This document shows, piece after piece, positions 23,031-23,078 of a DNA stretch of 23,078 bases. The stretch comes from Lentimicrobiaceae bacterium. GTDB taxonomy: Bacteria; Bacteroidota; Bacteroidia; Bacteroidales; WCHB1-69. A program made the translations under genes and the position numbers. The notes under the pieces are model-generated. The model was given only the letters and a program-made list of their open reading frames with translations. It was not told the origin of the DNA and made no database searches. The DNA is taken from contig WQWP01000021.1 in assembly GCA_009787485.1 (NCBI GenBank), forward strand, positions 1-23,078, read 5' to 3'. How positions within the stretch are numbered: position 1 is the first letter of the stretch; every line of letters starts with the position of its first letter.

Positions 23031-23078
23031 TAATTTTGTTGTTCCTAAAGCAACAAATACAATGGGCGAAGAAAGCAA
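23031..23078 (+). other. Possible promoter and first codons of a rightward gene
   Basis: TAATTTTG (23031-23038) matches the -7 consensus, but no -33 TTG sits at the usual distance. About 22 nt later, ATG (23061) opens MGEES and runs off the window. Too little is present to name a product. Confidence 0.3.

Overview
The window looks like a piece of a Bacteroidota chromosome. The signs are a type IX secretion (T9SS) C-terminal sorting domain, an OMP_b-brl_3-type receptor with a carboxypeptidase-regulatory-like N-terminus, a DUF4369/TlpA-style thioredoxin protein, AT-rich DNA with few Shine-Dalgarno sites, and repeated Bacteroidota-type promoters (TTG, about 20 nt, TAnnTTTG). I see no rRNA, tRNA or CRISPR array.

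Layout. (1) 1-495, minus: rpsC (partial) and rplV of the S10 ribosomal-protein operon. It starts abruptly at rplV with its own promoter and a divergent neighbour. (2) 706-2956, plus: a secreted S41-family protease and a coiled-coil protein with a PD-(D/E)XK-like domain. (3) 2965-4347, minus: trmD and a family-3 O-methyltransferase. (4) 4390-6152, plus: a NamZ/DUF1343 muramidase-like protein and a PAP2 phosphatase, 2 bp apart. (5) 6153-10161: an accessory, partly decayed stretch with a broken small gene and strong terminator, an AbiE-like two-gene toxin-antitoxin module, and a 5'-truncated T9SS cargo gene with a 240-bp tandem repeat. (6) 10162-11242, plus: prfB with an intact programmed +1 frameshift site. 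(7) 11247-18463, minus: a run of thioredoxin-fold protein, argS, short-chain polyprenyl diphosphate synthase, mrdA (PBP2) and rodA. The last three concern isoprenoid precursor supply and cell-wall elongation. (8) 18501-19469, plus: a YhcC/TIGR01212 radical SAM protein. (9) 19466-22867, minus: a large outer-membrane beta-barrel receptor and lipB. (10) The right end carries a hairpin terminator and perhaps the first codons of another gene.

The most interesting theme is small repeats that have entered or touched genes. A family of about 36 bp, built from degenerate 9-10-mers of the type ACGCAGATT, occurs at four places between genes and twice supplies a stop codon. A perfect 28-bp palindrome sits in frame inside the radical SAM gene. 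A heptamer array (GGTATGN x5) sits in frame inside argS, and another (GGAGAAA type, x4) inside the signal-peptide region of the receptor gene. A 21-bp array encodes heptads in the coiled-coil protein. The accessory stretch (5) has copies of the 36-bp family at both ends. No wholly new multi-gene system is evident. The AbiE-like pair is the clearest defence-type module.
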